Below are positions 29,350 to 37,839 of a stretch of DNA of 64,000 bases, in pieces. The notes under the pieces were generated by a model. It saw only the letters and a list, made by a program, of their open reading frames with translations. It was not told where the DNA came from and ran no database searches. Location of the stretch: the NCBI GenBank assembly GCA_003278195.1, contig QCGE01000004.1, positions 62,001 to 126,000 on the forward strand, in the 5' to 3' direction. How positions within the stretch are numbered: the first letter of the stretch is position 1; each line of letters starts with the position of its first letter. This DNA is from Prochlorococcus sp. AG-363-P08 (lineage in GTDB: Bacteria > Cyanobacteriota > Cyanobacteriia > PCC-6307 > Cyanobiaceae). The position numbers were made by a program, and so were the translations under genes.

Positions 29350-30276
29350 CTAATTGCTATTATCTAAAGATAAATAAGGATCGACTTTTCTCCAAAGAAT
29401 TGGTTGATCTGATTTTAGAATTGATTTTAAAATACTTATAAATTCTCTAGGTGTCATGTTGGAATTCACTTCTCGAAGTGAAGAAACAAGAGATGATTTG
29501 GAATACTCTGTAATTTGAATACCACGTAAATTATTTAGCAAGGCCTCAAATAGGATGCGACTTCTTTTACGTCGGCCCCTAAAGTCTTTATCATTATTTT
29601 GATGTCGTGAAAACATCTCTAGTTTTTCTGGAGATAACGCGTGTGCACCTGCTGGTAGATAAAAACCTTTTTTATCCAGCTCTGAAACAACCAAGACTGG
29701 GTTGTCTATCTCTACATAGAAATCATCAAATACTTTCAGGAATTTTAATAAAGCGGCTCTGTCAACAATTACATAACGGTCGATGTAATGATCTTGATGA
29801 CCCAAGAGTTCATTTACAATATCCACAAGAAGGGCTATTTCACCTTTGTTATAAATAGTAGAAAGATAATTGCTTTGTTTCTCACCAGGCAATGTAACCT
29901 CAAGTTCAACTGGAATTTGAATAATATTTAATGGTCTAGAAGAAGAAATCTCGAGAAGAAAAAGATTAATAATATTATTGTCATGTTTATATTTCAATAC
30001 TTCACCTGAATCCAAAAGTTCTTGATCTTTGATATCAACTAGTAGTATTCGTACATCTTTGATTAATTTTGGAATATTATTTACAGAAATTTCTCCTCTA
30101 GATGTGTTTAATGAGAACTGATCAGGTTCTTTCCAAACAAAGCCTAAAGTAACGCTACCAATCCATACACCTGTTAAGGCCGCTCCCATACGCTGCAAGG
30201 TTCTTCCAGGATACCTTCCTAGCCATGGTCGAAGTGCCTGGTGCAATCGCTTAAATAAAGAATTTAGTTTCTGCAT
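29350..30276 (-). CDS. LytR-CpsA-Psr (LCP)-like protein, catalytic residues apparently lost
   Basis: 308 aa. Basic N-terminus, one membrane segment (about 30-50), then an extracytoplasmic domain aligning with LCP proteins, which transfer undecaprenyl-linked glycopolymers to the cell wall. The framework is recognisable: IQIPVELEVTLPG, NKGEIALLVDIVNELLG, RYVIVDRAALLKFLKVFDDFYVEID, LPAGAHALSPEKLEMFSRHQ, DFRGRRKRSR. But the usual PRD after the IP is VE, and the upstream TDT-type Asp is missing. It may therefore be a non-catalytic or altered-function relative. Monocistronic and convergent with the preceding plus-strand gene; an AT-rich gap separates it from malQ. Confidence 0.72.
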   Translation of the reverse strand: MQKLNSLFKRLHQALRPWLGRYPGRTLQRMGAALTGVWIGSVTLGFVWKEPDQFSLNTSRGEISVNNIPKLIKDVRILLVDIKDQELLDSGEVLKYKHDNNIINLFLLEISSSRPLNIIQIPVELEVTLPGEKQSNYLSTIYNKGEIALLVDIVNELLGHQDHYIDRYVIVDRAALLKFLKVFDDFYVEIDNPVLVVSELDKKGFYLPAGAHALSPEKLEMFSRHQNNDKDFRGRRKRSRILFEALLNNLRGIQITEYSKSSLVSSLREVNSNMTPREFISILKSILKSDQPILWRKVDPYLSLDNSN

Positions 30277-30568
30277 TAAGTGCGGAAAAAGTTTCCTTTA
30301 AACGATTGGCTCTACTAGCTTAATAAAGAATCTTAGTATTGAAAGGTTTTATTGTGATATAACACCAGTAAGGGGAAGTGTTATTAAACCAATAAAAACA
30401 AGTTTGCATTAAGATTGACAGCAAGCTAAAACTTGACCCCAACATAAAGTAATGCATATAAGATTAAGGATAAGTAAATTAGAATTGAGCTATAGCAAAA
30501 ACCATTTCCCAGCCTTTTATTATAGCTAATACAATAATGTTTTTTGCTAATCAAAAACACCTAATTTG
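30277..30568. other. intergenic region between divergent LCP-like gene and malQ
   Basis: 292 AT-rich bases. Upstream regions of both genes. Several TATAAT-like hexamers occur (for example near 30464 and 30523), but none has a partner -35 I would trust. No RNA or repeat recognised. Confidence 0.45.
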
Positions 30569-32134
30569 ATGATCCAACCGAGAAAGTTGTTGGCACGCTC
30601 AAGCGGGGTATTGCTGCACCCTACAGCCTTACCAGGAAATTCCTTTTGTGGAACATTTGGCGAGCCATCAAGAAGGTGGTTAAAGAAGCTGGCGCAAAAC
30701 GATATTGGTGTATGGCAGCTTTTACCTCTCAGTCCGACTGATTCAACAGGTTCTCCTTATAGCTCTCCTTCAAGCTTTGCCATTAACCCATGGTTTTTAG
30801 ATGTTACTGACCTAATAGAAGAAGGTTTTTTACAAGAAAAGACATGGAAAATTCTTCAGCAAAAAGAAAAGCTGAAAACAGAAACCTCTCAATTAAATTT
30901 CAAATTTGCAGATCATCAATCTAAAATAATTGGAAAACTTCTCCGAGAAGAGTGGTCTAGTCAAAGCAAGGAAAGACATTCTAATTTCGACAATTGGTGC
31001 TCTAAAAATAAATGGATAGAAAATCACAGTATTTTCACGGAGATTCATCGTCAACAAAATGGCATTCCCTGGTGGGAATGGCCAGAGCCGCTTGCATTAC
31101 ACAACGAAAAAGAACTAAATATTTGGCAAAAATCTAACCAAGAATCCTTGCTAGAGCATCGTCTTTTGCAATGGCATCTTGATCAACAATGGCAAAGCAT
31201 AAGAAAATTCTCTAAGGAGCTTGGTGTTTTACTTTTTGGAGATTTGCCTTTTTATGTCTCAAGAGATAGTTCAGATGTGTGGGGTAATCGTTCGCTCTTT
31301 TCCATTTCAGCAGATGGAAAGATGGATACACAAAGTGGTGTTCCACCCGACTACTTTTCAGAAACTGGTCAGTTATGGGGAACTCCTGTTTATGAATGGG
31401 AGCTTCATAAAGAAAATAAATTTAATTGGTGGCGAAAAAGATTTGCTAGGCAATGGCATCAATTTGATTTGATCCGACTTGATCACTTCAGAGCTCTTGA
31501 ATCTTACTGGGCAATCGATGGGGAAGAAAAAACAGCACAAAATGGAGAGTGGCTTCCCTCTCCTGGAAAAGAGCTCTTAGATTTCTTGAAAAAAGACTGC
31601 AAGGGAGGTCTACCATTAATTGCAGAAGACTTAGGGATAATCACAAAAGAAGTAGAAAATCTAAGAGATCAATACTGCCTTCCAGGAATGAAAATTCTAC
31701 AATTTGCATTTGATGGAAATCCTAAGAATCCCTATTTACCTGAGAATATAAAAGGTGAACAATGGGTAGTTTATACAGGTACACATGACAACCCAACAAC
31801 GCTTGGATGGTGGGCAAAACTTGACAACGAATGCAAAGAAAGAGTATCTCGTACAATACAAAGAAATGTTATCTCTCCAAATTGGGAGTTAATAGAGCTT
31901 GGACTTGCATCCACTGCATGCCTAGTAGTTGTGCCAGTGCAGGATTTACTTGGGCTAGGTAACGAAGCCAGATTTAATATGCCTGGAACTATCAAAGGAA
32001 ATTGGTCATGGCGAATGGCTACTTTTGACAAGCAGCTTGAAGATGCCTTAAAAGTTTATGGCGATAGAGGAAGCACATTTGGAAGGTCAAAAGAAGGTGC
32101 TTGTAAATTATTAGGTTCAATTGGAAATCTATAA
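30569..32134 (+). CDS. malQ: 4-alpha-glucanotransferase (amylomaltase)
   Basis: Transfers alpha-1,4-glucan chains in glycogen/maltodextrin turnover. 521 aa GH77 enzyme: SGVLLHPTALPGNSFCGTFG at the N-terminus, WQLLPLSPTDSTGSPYSS, LFGDLPFYVSRDSSDVW, RLDHFRALESYWAI (nucleophile Asp), LIAEDLGIIT (acid Glu) and YTGTHDNPTTLGWW. ATG at 30569; a TTG immediately before is also possible. The last 79 bases overlap the convergent HTH gene on the other strand. Confidence 0.95.
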   Translation: MIQPRKLLARSSGVLLHPTALPGNSFCGTFGEPSRRWLKKLAQNDIGVWQLLPLSPTDSTGSPYSSPSSFAINPWFLDVTDLIEEGFLQEKTWKILQQKEKLKTETSQLNFKFADHQSKIIGKLLREEWSSQSKERHSNFDNWCSKNKWIENHSIFTEIHRQQNGIPWWEWPEPLALHNEKELNIWQKSNQESLLEHRLLQWHLDQQWQSIRKFSKELGVLLFGDLPFYVSRDSSDVWGNRSLFSISADGKMDTQSGVPPDYFSETGQLWGTPVYEWELHKENKFNWWRKRFARQWHQFDLIRLDHFRALESYWAIDGEEKTAQNGEWLPSPGKELLDFLKKDCKGGLPLIAEDLGIITKEVENLRDQYCLPGMKILQFAFDGNPKNPYLPENIKGEQWVVYTGTHDNPTTLGWWAKLDNECKERVSRTIQRNVISPNWELIELGLASTACLVVVPVQDLLGLGNEARFNMPGTIKGNWSWRMATFDKQLEDALKVYGDRGSTFGRSKEGACKLLGSIGNL

Positions 32135-32988
32135 GTACCGGGTTTATTAATTAATTGCTTAAGTTCAATTCCATTCCAATATACAATCTCATTATCTTTC
32201 AAAGGAGGATTTACTTTTAACAATATTGGAGGTTTTAAGTTTACAGAAACATTACCCAGGACTCTTTTTAAAGAAAGATTTGTACCAGCTGAACCTTTTA
32301 TATATATAGACCTTTCTTTATTTAAATTGATCTTCAAAGTACCGTTATTATAAACAAAATCTGGTTTTTCCTTTGAGAGATCTAGCCATTTATTTTTTTT
32401 ACCCCTTGTAGCAGAAAGAATTGTCTCTTGCATATAAGAGGAACTAGTGTCGCCATTATTTATATTTGCATTTTGATTTAGAGGGTAAAGAACTGGTAAT
32501 GGATTTAGTGAGAAGCTATTTGATTCTGCAATATACCTCTGTTGTAGGTTTAAGAGAAATAAGCCGCCTGTTATTGCAATGATATATATCAGGCTCCCTT
32601 GCCATGTAGTCAATATATCTATATTACCTGGAGTGAATGGCTTTAATTTATTATCTTGATATTTATCTCCAACTAAATATGCAGCTCTATCAACAGCTTC
32701 AAGAGATCCTTTTGGAAGGTTTAATTGGGACTCTAACAATGGAAGCATTGAAACTAGGTATGCATGTTCTGGGAGTCGATGAATCCAACCACTTTCTATT
32801 GCTTCTAATACTGGAGTAGTTATTCGTGTTCTTATAGCCAAATCTCTTAAACTCATACCTAGCTGCTCTCGACGATTTTTTAATGTCAATCCAGCTTCGA
32901 GTAAAATTATTTCTGGGCTAGTAGATTGCGCCTTATGCGAAATAGAAGCAGACTCGATTTTGTTCCATAGATTTCTAAGAAAATTCAT
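32056..32988 (-). CDS. RodZ-like helix-turn-helix membrane protein
   Basis: 310 aa. N-terminal Xre/HTH_25-type helix-turn-helix at about 30-95 (GLTLKNRREQLGMSLRDLAIRTRITTPVLEAIE, HAYLVSML), one membrane segment at about 130-150 (LIYIIAITGGLFLLNL), then a beta-rich extracytoplasmic part. This RodZ-like layout suggests a cytoskeleton or cell-shape role rather than free transcription control, but that is inference. The C-terminal 26 codons overlap the malQ 3' end on the opposite strand. AT-rich. Confidence 0.82.
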   Translation of the reverse strand: MNFLRNLWNKIESASISHKAQSTSPEIILLEAGLTLKNRREQLGMSLRDLAIRTRITTPVLEAIESGWIHRLPEHAYLVSMLPLLESQLNLPKGSLEAVDRAAYLVGDKYQDNKLKPFTPGNIDILTTWQGSLIYIIAITGGLFLLNLQQRYIAESNSFSLNPLPVLYPLNQNANINNGDTSSSYMQETILSATRGKKNKWLDLSKEKPDFVYNNGTLKINLNKERSIYIKGSAGTNLSLKRVLGNVSVNLKPPILLKVNPPLKDNEIVYWNGIELKQLINKPGTYRFPIEPNNLQAPSFDLPNVLPLSP

Positions 32989-33024
32989 AACTGTATATAT
33001 AGTTCAGCAGTTTCTAAAGCTAAA

Positions 33025-33756
33025 CTAATGAGATTTTTGAATTGGGTTAAGCAATTGCTTCCATTCTGAATCCAATAATTCACGCCAAGACCCCTCTTTA
33101 AGTTTGCCTAGTTTAATACCTGCTATCTCAGTTCTCTGCAAATCAATAACCTCATGGCCTAATAACTTAGCCACTCGTCTGATTTGTCTGTACCTACCCT
33201 CAATTAATTTAACTTCCAACAAAGTGGCTTTAGGTAAGCTATCGATGACCCTTATACCTGCTGGCATAGTCATCTTTCCATCAAGCATAATTCCTTTTTG
33301 CCAGCTAAAAAGCTTATCTCTGGAGAGTTTGCCTCTTAAAAGAACCAAATAAGTTTTTGAATGTTCGTATCTAGGATGTGTTAAACGAAGAGTCAGTTCA
33401 CCATTATTTGTCAAAAGTAAAGCACCTCTACTTTTTAGATCCAATCGTCCAACTGGATGCATTCCATATTGAAGCTTATCTGGAAGTAGTGCTAAAACAG
33501 TTCGCCTCCCAAACTGATCGCTACAACTACTAATAATGCCTGGCGGCTTATTTAAAATAATCACTCTAGAAATATTAGAATAAATGACCTCTTTACCATC
33601 TACTTGAATAAGATCCTTTGATGGATCTGCAGATTCTCCAATATTTGCAACTGAACCATTCAACAAAACCCTATTTTCTATTAATAATTCTTCTGCTTTT
33701 CTTCTAGAACAAATTCCAGCTAGAGCTATTAATTTCTGAATTCTATACTTTGTCAT
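33025..33756 (-). CDS. 16S/23S rRNA pseudouridine synthase (RsuA/RluB family)
   Basis: 243 aa. N-terminal S4 RNA-binding domain (RIQKLIALAGICSRRKAEELLIENRVLLNG), then the pseudouridine synthase core with the catalytic-Asp motif HPVGRLDLKSRGALLLTNNG and the RsuA/RluB-family segment EGRYRQIRRVAKLLGHEVIDLQR. Converts a specific uridine in rRNA to pseudouridine; RluB versus RsuA or RluE cannot be settled here. Starts five bases after the aarF stop, so probably co-transcribed with it. Confidence 0.92.
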   Translation of the reverse strand: MTKYRIQKLIALAGICSRRKAEELLIENRVLLNGSVANIGESADPSKDLIQVDGKEVIYSNISRVIILNKPPGIISSCSDQFGRRTVLALLPDKLQYGMHPVGRLDLKSRGALLLTNNGELTLRLTHPRYEHSKTYLVLLRGKLSRDKLFSWQKGIMLDGKMTMPAGIRVIDSLPKATLLEVKLIEGRYRQIRRVAKLLGHEVIDLQRTEIAGIKLGKLKEGSWRELLDSEWKQLLNPIQKSH

Positions 33757-33761
33757 TAATG

Positions 33762-35399
33762 TTACACCGATTGCCTCTCTTTGTTAATCAGTTTAAGTGA
33801 TTCATTTTTAAGTGTCTTTGAAATGATTCTAATCAACTCTTTAATATCTGATAAGGATAATCTATCATCTTTAACTAAGGTAAGCAAAACTCTTCTTCTA
33901 ATCTCAGAACCTCTTTTTCCTGACAACAGTTTAAATCCTGATCTTGCTATTGGAATTAATTCACTAGTTGTATTAGTTTCATTATTAATAAGTACCGATA
34001 TCAAGCTCTCAACTCTTCTTATAAGTAAATTACCTTCTCTGTCAAAGATAACATCAAGCAATATATCTAAAAGTTCGTTTGAGTTTGCACTGACGAGTTT
34101 TTTTGCCAAATAAGGATATGCAATAGCAATGATTTTAAATTGTGGATCTAGTGACAGTGCAAGACCTTCCTGGCTAACAATAGCTCGAATTATTAGTGCA
34201 AATCTAGCAGGAACCCTAAATGGATAATTAAACATTAATTCAGAAAACTTATCTGTTATAAGCTTAAAATTAAAAAGTTCAACTGAAGTACTTATGGCAT
34301 CACTAAAGACCTCTTCAAAGGCATGAATTAAGGAGGAAATGTCAGTACTTTCAGAAATAAACCCTAGTTTCTTAAAATCATAAGCCAATGAAAAATAGTC
34401 ACGATTTACTAAGTGGACAATCGCTCCAGTGAGTGTCAGCCTATCAATATCAGTAATCGAATCCATCATCCCAAAATCGACATAAGCAATATGTCCAAGA
34501 TTTCCTGTTTTACCTTTCAGAGCAAATATATTCCCTGGATGTGGGTCAGCATGAAAATAACCAAATTCTAATAATTGCTGAATAGCACTTATTACTGCTG
34601 TCCTAATTAGTGCCTTAACATCTATATTATTTTCTTCTAACTCTTTTTGATCCCTTAGCTTGAAACCGTCTACCCAACTTGTAGTAACAACCCTTTTAGA
34701 CGTTAAGGAAGGCTCAATTTTTGGAATAGTAACAGTTGGATTCTTGGAGAATAATGCAGAGAATTTTATGGCATTTTTTGCTTCTTTCTCATAATCAATT
34801 TCCTCAAATAAACTTCTCCCGAACTCATCAATTATCTCGCTAAAACCAACTCCCATATTCAATGGCAAAAGTGGGCCAAAAATAACTCCAAAAATCCTAA
34901 TTATAGTTAGATCACGCCTTAAAATAAAAGATAGGTTAGGTCTCTGTACCTTAACGGCTACCCAATAGTCACCAAATAGACGAGCCTTATAAACCTGGCC
35001 TAAGCTAGCTGCAGCAATTGGTTTTAAAGGAAAATACTCAAATAATTTAGAAGGTTTAACCCCAAAATCTTCTTTAATGATTGACTCAGTTAATTGATAA
35101 GGGAAAGGTGGTAAATTATCCTGAAGATTTGCTAGTTCCTTAAGCCAGTCTCTAGGTAACAAATCTGGACGAGTGGACAAAGCTTGGCCAACCTTTATAA
35201 AGCAAGGCCCTAAGTTGGACAACGTAAGAAAAAGTCTTTTTGCAAGACGACTTTGCACGTAAGACTTGGTACTCCTTCCCAGAAAAAGGAGTTGAGCAAG
35301 AAATATAAAAAATGAACTTCCTATCTCTATACAGCGTGGAAGGAGTATCCACGGCCTTAGCAACAGCCATGTCAAATCCTTTTGAGGGGCATAGCACAT
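33762..35399 (-). CDS. AarF/UbiB (ABC1) family kinase-like protein
   Basis: About 545 aa from MCYAPQKDLTWLLLRPW. The frame opens at a TTG at 35447, but the later ATG suits the family's N-terminus. Atypical protein-kinase-like ABC1 fold: the invariant KxGQ-type motif is KVGQALSTRPDLLP, AAASLGQVYKARL replaces the glycine loop, VAVKVQRPNL holds the ATP-site Lys, GYFHADPHPGNIFAL is catalytic and YVDFGMMDS is metal-binding. Family members support quinone (plastoquinone/ubiquinone) synthesis and membrane-lipid homeostasis. Hydrophobic segments near both ends suggest membrane association. The start codon sits in a strong hairpin (see 35390-35418). Confidence 0.9.
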   Translation of the reverse strand: MCYAPQKDLTWLLLRPWILLPRCIEIGSSFFIFLAQLLFLGRSTKSYVQSRLAKRLFLTLSNLGPCFIKVGQALSTRPDLLPRDWLKELANLQDNLPPFPYQLTESIIKEDFGVKPSKLFEYFPLKPIAAASLGQVYKARLFGDYWVAVKVQRPNLSFILRRDLTIIRIFGVIFGPLLPLNMGVGFSEIIDEFGRSLFEEIDYEKEAKNAIKFSALFSKNPTVTIPKIEPSLTSKRVVTTSWVDGFKLRDQKELEENNIDVKALIRTAVISAIQQLLEFGYFHADPHPGNIFALKGKTGNLGHIAYVDFGMMDSITDIDRLTLTGAIVHLVNRDYFSLAYDFKKLGFISESTDISSLIHAFEEVFSDAISTSVELFNFKLITDKFSELMFNYPFRVPARFALIIRAIVSQEGLALSLDPQFKIIAIAYPYLAKKLVSANSNELLDILLDVIFDREGNLLIRRVESLISVLINNETNTTSELIPIARSGFKLLSGKRGSEIRRRVLLTLVKDDRLSLSDIKELIRIISKTLKNESLKLINKERQSV

Positions 35400-35418
35400 G
35401 AATTTGTCATGTGCTATG
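35390..35418 (-). promoter_or_regulatory. perfect 11-bp hairpin over the aarF start codon
   Basis: CATAGCACATG (35390-35400) and CATGTGCTATG (35408-35418) are exact inverted complements separated by seven bases. In the aarF mRNA the probable start ATG (35399-35397) lies in the 3' arm, and no ribosome-binding site is free of the structure. It could mask initiation, or be a palindromic operator between divergent aarF and the decarboxylase gene. Confidence 0.55.
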
Positions 35419-35500
35419 GGATTAAGTGATGCTCTTGTGCCGTTCAATAGAACGAAGGGTCATCTTGATAACCAGACTCTAGAAATCTAAGTACTAGTTC

Positions 35501-36904
35501 ATGAAACTTCTTCCACTATTGACGCATGTTCATGCAAAGCAGGGTGGTCTATATCTTCCCGCACATGGACGAGGGAGCGCGTTGCCAAATGATTTCCGAA
35601 AGCTATTTAAAACAAAGCCAGGCTATTGGGATCTACCCGAACTGCCTGATATCGGAGGAGTGTTTGAAAAATCAGGTGCTATTTATGACAGCCAAATGGA
35701 AGCAGCAAAAAATATGGGTACCAAAAAAGCTTGGTTTGGAGTTAATGGCGCGACCGGATTATTACAAGCATCACTACTAGCCATAGCCAACCCTGGTTCT
35801 GCTGTATTAATACCTAGGAATAGTCATAAAAGTCTTATCGATGCTTGTGTCCTAGGTAATTTGTTGCCTGTTTTATATGAGACACCCTTCTTGTGCGATA
35901 GAGGCCATTACTCTCCTCCAGATTCAAAGTGGCTTAAAAAAATACTAGAAGAATCAAAGAGCCAAGGCTTAGAGATTGTTGCAGCCGTTCTTATCCATCC
36001 TTCATATCACGGCTATGCCAGTGACATCACACCTCTTATAGATCTTCTACATTGCAATAATTTACCTGTATTAGTAGATGAGGCGCATGGAACATATTTT
36101 GCTTTTATAGATCACCCCAAACTCCCAAAATCATCCTTAGCGGCTGGTGCTGATCTTGTAGTCCATTCATTACATAAATCAGGGCTAGGACTTTGCCAAA
36201 CAGCTGTACTTTGGCTTCAGGGGACCCGTGTTGATCCATCCGAATTAGAAAGAACACTCAACTGCCTTCAAACAACCAGTCCTAGTGCTCTTTTATTAGC
36301 ATCATGTGAATTAGCTATCAATGAATGGTTATATGAGCCTGGAAAGAAAAAAATCATAAAAAGGCTGAAAGAGGCAAAGCAAATCTTTTGTCGACTTAAA
36401 GAGGGTGGTGTTCCACTCCTCAAAACAGAAGACCCATTACGCCTTATTTTGCAAACCTCGTCTATTGGCCTTAGTGGAATAGAAGCTGACAAATGGTTTA
36501 TGGAACAAGGGATTTATGGTGAACTACCTGAACCTGCAACACTTACTTTCTGCTTGGGTTTTACTCCACGAAAAGGCATTACTAAAAGTCTTCAAAATCA
36601 CTGGAAAAAGCTGGTAAGTAATTTTGGACAAAAAAAACCTATAAATTATTTTCCAAAACCTCCACACAATCTGCTAACAATTCCAACAATGCCTCCTGGC
36701 AGTGCAATAAGAGCAAAAAGTCAAAAACTTAAGCTAGTTGATGCAATAGACAAGGTCTCTACACAGATGATATATCCATATCCTCCTGGGATTCCACTAG
36801 TCATTCCTGGGGAAGTATTGAACAGACAGCTAGTGCAATGGCTCTTAGAACAAAGAAATTTTTGGCCTAATGAAATCCCTGCAGAAATATCAGTGCTTTC
36901 CTAA
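35501..36904 (+). CDS. Orn/Lys/Arg decarboxylase family PLP enzyme
   Basis: 467 aa, fold type I PLP protein of the short form without the N-terminal wing domain of the large biodegradative decarboxylases. Cofactor residues: WFGVNGATGLLQASLLA, VDEAHGTYFAF (PLP Asp and His) and VVHSLHKSGLGLCQTAVLW (Schiff-base Lys). The C-terminal domain includes MIYPYPPGIPLVIPGE, typical of Lys/Orn/Arg decarboxylases. Polyamine synthesis is the likely pathway, but substrate specificity is not readable. ATG at 35501; divergent from aarF, followed by cdsA after 41 bases. Confidence 0.9.
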   Translation: MKLLPLLTHVHAKQGGLYLPAHGRGSALPNDFRKLFKTKPGYWDLPELPDIGGVFEKSGAIYDSQMEAAKNMGTKKAWFGVNGATGLLQASLLAIANPGSAVLIPRNSHKSLIDACVLGNLLPVLYETPFLCDRGHYSPPDSKWLKKILEESKSQGLEIVAAVLIHPSYHGYASDITPLIDLLHCNNLPVLVDEAHGTYFAFIDHPKLPKSSLAAGADLVVHSLHKSGLGLCQTAVLWLQGTRVDPSELERTLNCLQTTSPSALLLASCELAINEWLYEPGKKKIIKRLKEAKQIFCRLKEGGVPLLKTEDPLRLILQTSSIGLSGIEADKWFMEQGIYGELPEPATLTFCLGFTPRKGITKSLQNHWKKLVSNFGQKKPINYFPKPPHNLLTIPTMPPGSAIRAKSQKLKLVDAIDKVSTQMIYPYPPGIPLVIPGEVLNRQLVQWLLEQRNFWPNEIPAEISVLS

Positions 36905-36945
36905 GAGAAAAACACTATTGAGTTTATGATCTATTTCAACTGCTC

Positions 36946-37833
36946 ATGACTTCAATTTCCAAGCGTAAACGACTTAGGAGTGGGCTGGCAGCAGGAGCTT
37001 TTGGCCTTTTGATTATTGGACTTGGTGGCTGGTGGTTTGCTGTTGCCTTAAGCGTAATAGTTCACCTGGCTCTTCTAGAGTTTTTTAGAATGGCTCAATT
37101 TGTTGGAATAAGACCGGCAACAAAAACTACGCTCGTAGCATGCCACTTATTAATAATCACCACTCAACTAGGAGCAAACGGAAATTTATCATCTGAATTA
37201 ACCTCAGCTGTCCTTCCTCTTTCAGGTGCTGCAATTTGTGGGTGGTTATTGTTGCAGCCGAAAACTGGGTCAATGGCGGATGTAGCAGTTTCGATTTTCG
37301 GACTTTTTTATCTAGGCTTTTTACCTAGTCACTGGCTAAAGCTTAGGAGTATTAACAATGAAGGGCTGACACCTAGTTTAGATTTACCAACAGATTATTG
37401 GGCAAACTTTTTATCCCCTGGGATGACTATTACATTAGTTGCTTGTCTTATTATTGTTGCAAGTGATATCGGGTCCTACTTTATAGGCCAAAAATTCGGA
37501 AGACGTCCTTTGTCACCTATATCGCCAGGGAAAACCATAGAAGGTGCAATAGGAGGTTTCATTTGTGCAATAACAATGGGTGCATTTACTGCGCTATTTC
37601 TAGGATTTCCGTTGGGTTTATTATTTGGCTCTTTATTAGGTGCTCTAGTTGCACTTTTTGCATTAGTTGGCGATCTAACAGAATCAATGATGAAGAGAAA
37701 TGCAGGTCTTAAAGATTCTGGAGATGCTTTACCAGGCCATGGAGGTGTTCTAGACCGCATAGACAGTTATCTTTTTACTCCCGCTGTTGTTTATTACACA
37801 GTCAATCTAATAGTTCCCCTTTTCTCTGGTTAA
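36946..37833 (+). CDS. cdsA: phosphatidate cytidylyltransferase (CDP-diglyceride synthase)
   Basis: Makes CDP-diacylglycerol, the precursor of phosphatidylglycerol in thylakoids. 295 aa with about eight membrane segments. Signature SDIGSYFIGQKFGRRPLSPISPGKTIEG and the C-terminal family motif KDSGDALPGHGGVLDRIDSY with its Asp residues. ATG at 36946 after a basic start (SKRKRLR). Ends six bases before the stop of the convergent DUF2993 gene. Confidence 0.95.
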   Translation: MTSISKRKRLRSGLAAGAFGLLIIGLGGWWFAVALSVIVHLALLEFFRMAQFVGIRPATKTTLVACHLLIITTQLGANGNLSSELTSAVLPLSGAAICGWLLLQPKTGSMADVAVSIFGLFYLGFLPSHWLKLRSINNEGLTPSLDLPTDYWANFLSPGMTITLVACLIIVASDIGSYFIGQKFGRRPLSPISPGKTIEGAIGGFICAITMGAFTALFLGFPLGLLFGSLLGALVALFALVGDLTESMMKRNAGLKDSGDALPGHGGVLDRIDSYLFTPAVVYYTVNLIVPLFSG

Positions 37834-37839
37834 TTTAAA

